A stretch of 64,000 nucleotides of DNA, from positions 1 through 64,000 of the forward strand of contig CAKZKU010000020.1 in assembly GCA_937124545.1 (NCBI GenBank). The letters are read 5' to 3'. The first letter of the stretch is position 1; each line of letters starts with the position of its first letter. Under the pieces are notes generated by a model. That model saw only the letters and a list, made by a program, of their open reading frames with translations, had not been told where the DNA came from and ran no database searches. This document shows positions 63,438 through 64,000 of this stretch, piece by piece. Source of the DNA: an uncultured Microbacteriaceae bacterium. GTDB taxonomy: Bacteria; Actinomycetota; Actinomycetes; Actinomycetales; Microbacteriaceae. Both the position numbers and the translations under genes were made by a program.

Positions 63438-63443
63438 ACGATA
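63438..63443 (-). promoter_or_regulatory. Probable -10 box of a leaderless promoter for acdS
   Basis: TATCGT on the minus strand, six bases before the ATG. The remaining gap up to 63621 shows no gene or clear structure. Confidence 0.45.
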
Positions 63444-63621
63444 GAGCTTTCGCAGTGCGATGAGCGCCCCTACCCGGCGTCAATGCCGCGAGTACGCCCG
63501 TCTAGGGAATGGGGACGGCGGCGCAGACGCCACCGAACAAAAAGTGTTCCCCCACACGGCAGGCGGCATGGCCGACAGTCGCATCAAGCCGAGAACCTCG
63601 CCTATCGCAGGGCCGTCAAAC

Positions 63622-64000
63622 TTAGCTTTGCCGGGTGACTTCGACGTAGTCAGAGCTCTCGGCAGAATGCACGAGGGTAATCGTGATGTCGCGGAAGGTG
63701 AGCGTGTCACCGGGTTGCACGAATGCTTCGTACCAGTTTCGACAATCGCCGGTAAACCCATCTTTATAGAGGTAATACGCCCATTTTTTCTGCTCTTCAC
63801 TGGTTCCGCAGCCTCCCTGCGTGAAGGAATCCACTCGGTCTGCCTCCAGGTGGGTATCCACAAAGTAGACGAGCAGTCCCGACCGGTCGCTATTCCACAT
63901 CTCCGACCAGCCGACAGGTCGTCGAGACTCAATCACGACAGCCCCTTCTCCTTCGAAAGGAACCACACCGAGACGCTTATCCCCGCCCAACACCTCGCGT
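63622..64000 (-). CDS. C-terminal fragment of an unidentified, probably secreted protein
   Basis: The frame is open to the window edge, so only the last 125 residues or so are seen; GTG at 63993 is an internal codon or possible start, not a supported one. The visible part is beta-rich (GVVPFEGEGAVVIESRRPVGW, GLLVYFVDTHLEADRVDSF in separate strands) with two Cys (GGCGTSEE, GDCRNW) that could form a disulfide. The ESRRP...LLVYFVDT pattern recalls C-terminal domains of secreted M6-type peptidases, but this is a weak resemblance. The catalytic part would lie outside the window. Confidence 0.55.
   Translation of the reverse strand, partial: REVLGGDKRLGVVPFEGEGAVVIESRRPVGWSEMWNSDRSGLLVYFVDTHLEADRVDSFTQGGCGTSEEQKKWAYYLYKDGFTGDCRNWYEAFVQPGDTLTFRDITITLVHSAESSDYVEVTRQS

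Noticed and set aside
63480-63932. 150-residue minus-strand frame overlapping the last gene
   Set aside because: It lies in another frame of the secreted-protein fragment; the overlapping frame that runs to the window edge has the more protein-like composition.
1-64000. tRNA, rRNA, riboswitch or CRISPR array
   Set aside because: No cloverleaf-like segment, known aptamer pattern or regularly spaced repeat was recognised in any gap; an automated covariance search would be needed to exclude small RNAs.

Overview
The window looks like a high-GC actinobacterial chromosome, most probably a member of the Microbacteriaceae. The evidence is actinobacterium-specific families (DUF7455, DUF3046, DUF4191, ClgR, GlnE with a GlnA1/GlnA2 pair, a Lys/Ala-rich primary sigma factor), a MurT/GatD-type pair next to sigA, and the block recX-recA-DUF3046-clgR-cinA-pgsA-ftsK. 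The genome appears compact. No stretch over 300 bases lacks a gene, five convergent gene pairs share exactly four bases at their stops, and about a dozen genes seem to start 6-7 bases after a -10 box with no ribosome binding site (leaderless mRNAs). No rRNA, tRNA, CRISPR array or insertion sequence was recognised.

Layout. 1-9 kb: C-terminal part of topoisomerase IV A facing topoisomerase IV B; a DUF7455 protein; a tandem pair of alanine-racemase-like genes that look complementary (one has the barrel, the other the intact C-terminal domain); a convergent MurT-GatD-like pair in which the GatD nucleophile Cys is replaced and MurT has no Cys4 zinc ribbon; sigA. 9-27 kb: housekeeping genes, namely PAC2 protein, pepA, lpd, a 2-oxoacid dehydrogenase E2, DUF4191 and RDD membrane proteins, the glutamine synthetase group glnA-glnE-glnA2 with a four-half-site GlnR-type operator before glnA, nadE, panB, a 57-residue gene, map, ppgK and hflX.

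27.5-46.3 kb: a catabolic block that separates hflX from its usual neighbours (methyltransferase, dapF, miaA, miaB). It holds glpD, a probable acetoin/2,3-butanediol dehydrogenation set (SDR, E2, fused E1 alpha-beta), a divergent unit under a GntR regulator (VOC protein, GntR, aldehyde dehydrogenase, beta-hydroxyacid dehydrogenase), an SDR, two small cupins, an M24-fold hydrolase, a ribose-type ABC importer and an XRE-cupin regulator. GntR-like operators lie between the divergent units. 46.3-64 kb: methyltransferase, dapF, miaA, miaB, a serine-hydrolase-like protein without its catalytic motifs, recX, recA with a LexA box across its promoter, DUF3046, clgR, cinA, pgsA, ftsK, an SDR, a DEAD-box helicase with a structured leader, an 80-residue orphan, a SulP transporter, ACC deaminase and the C-terminus of an unidentified, probably secreted protein.

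The most interesting part is 3.5-7.2 kb. The racemase pair together with a MurT-GatD pair that appears unable to hydrolyse glutamine would fit a cell wall of the group B peptidoglycan type. There the D-Glu alpha-carboxyl that MurT/GatD amidates in other bacteria carries the cross-bridge amino acid instead. This is inference; the residue losses are seen directly.
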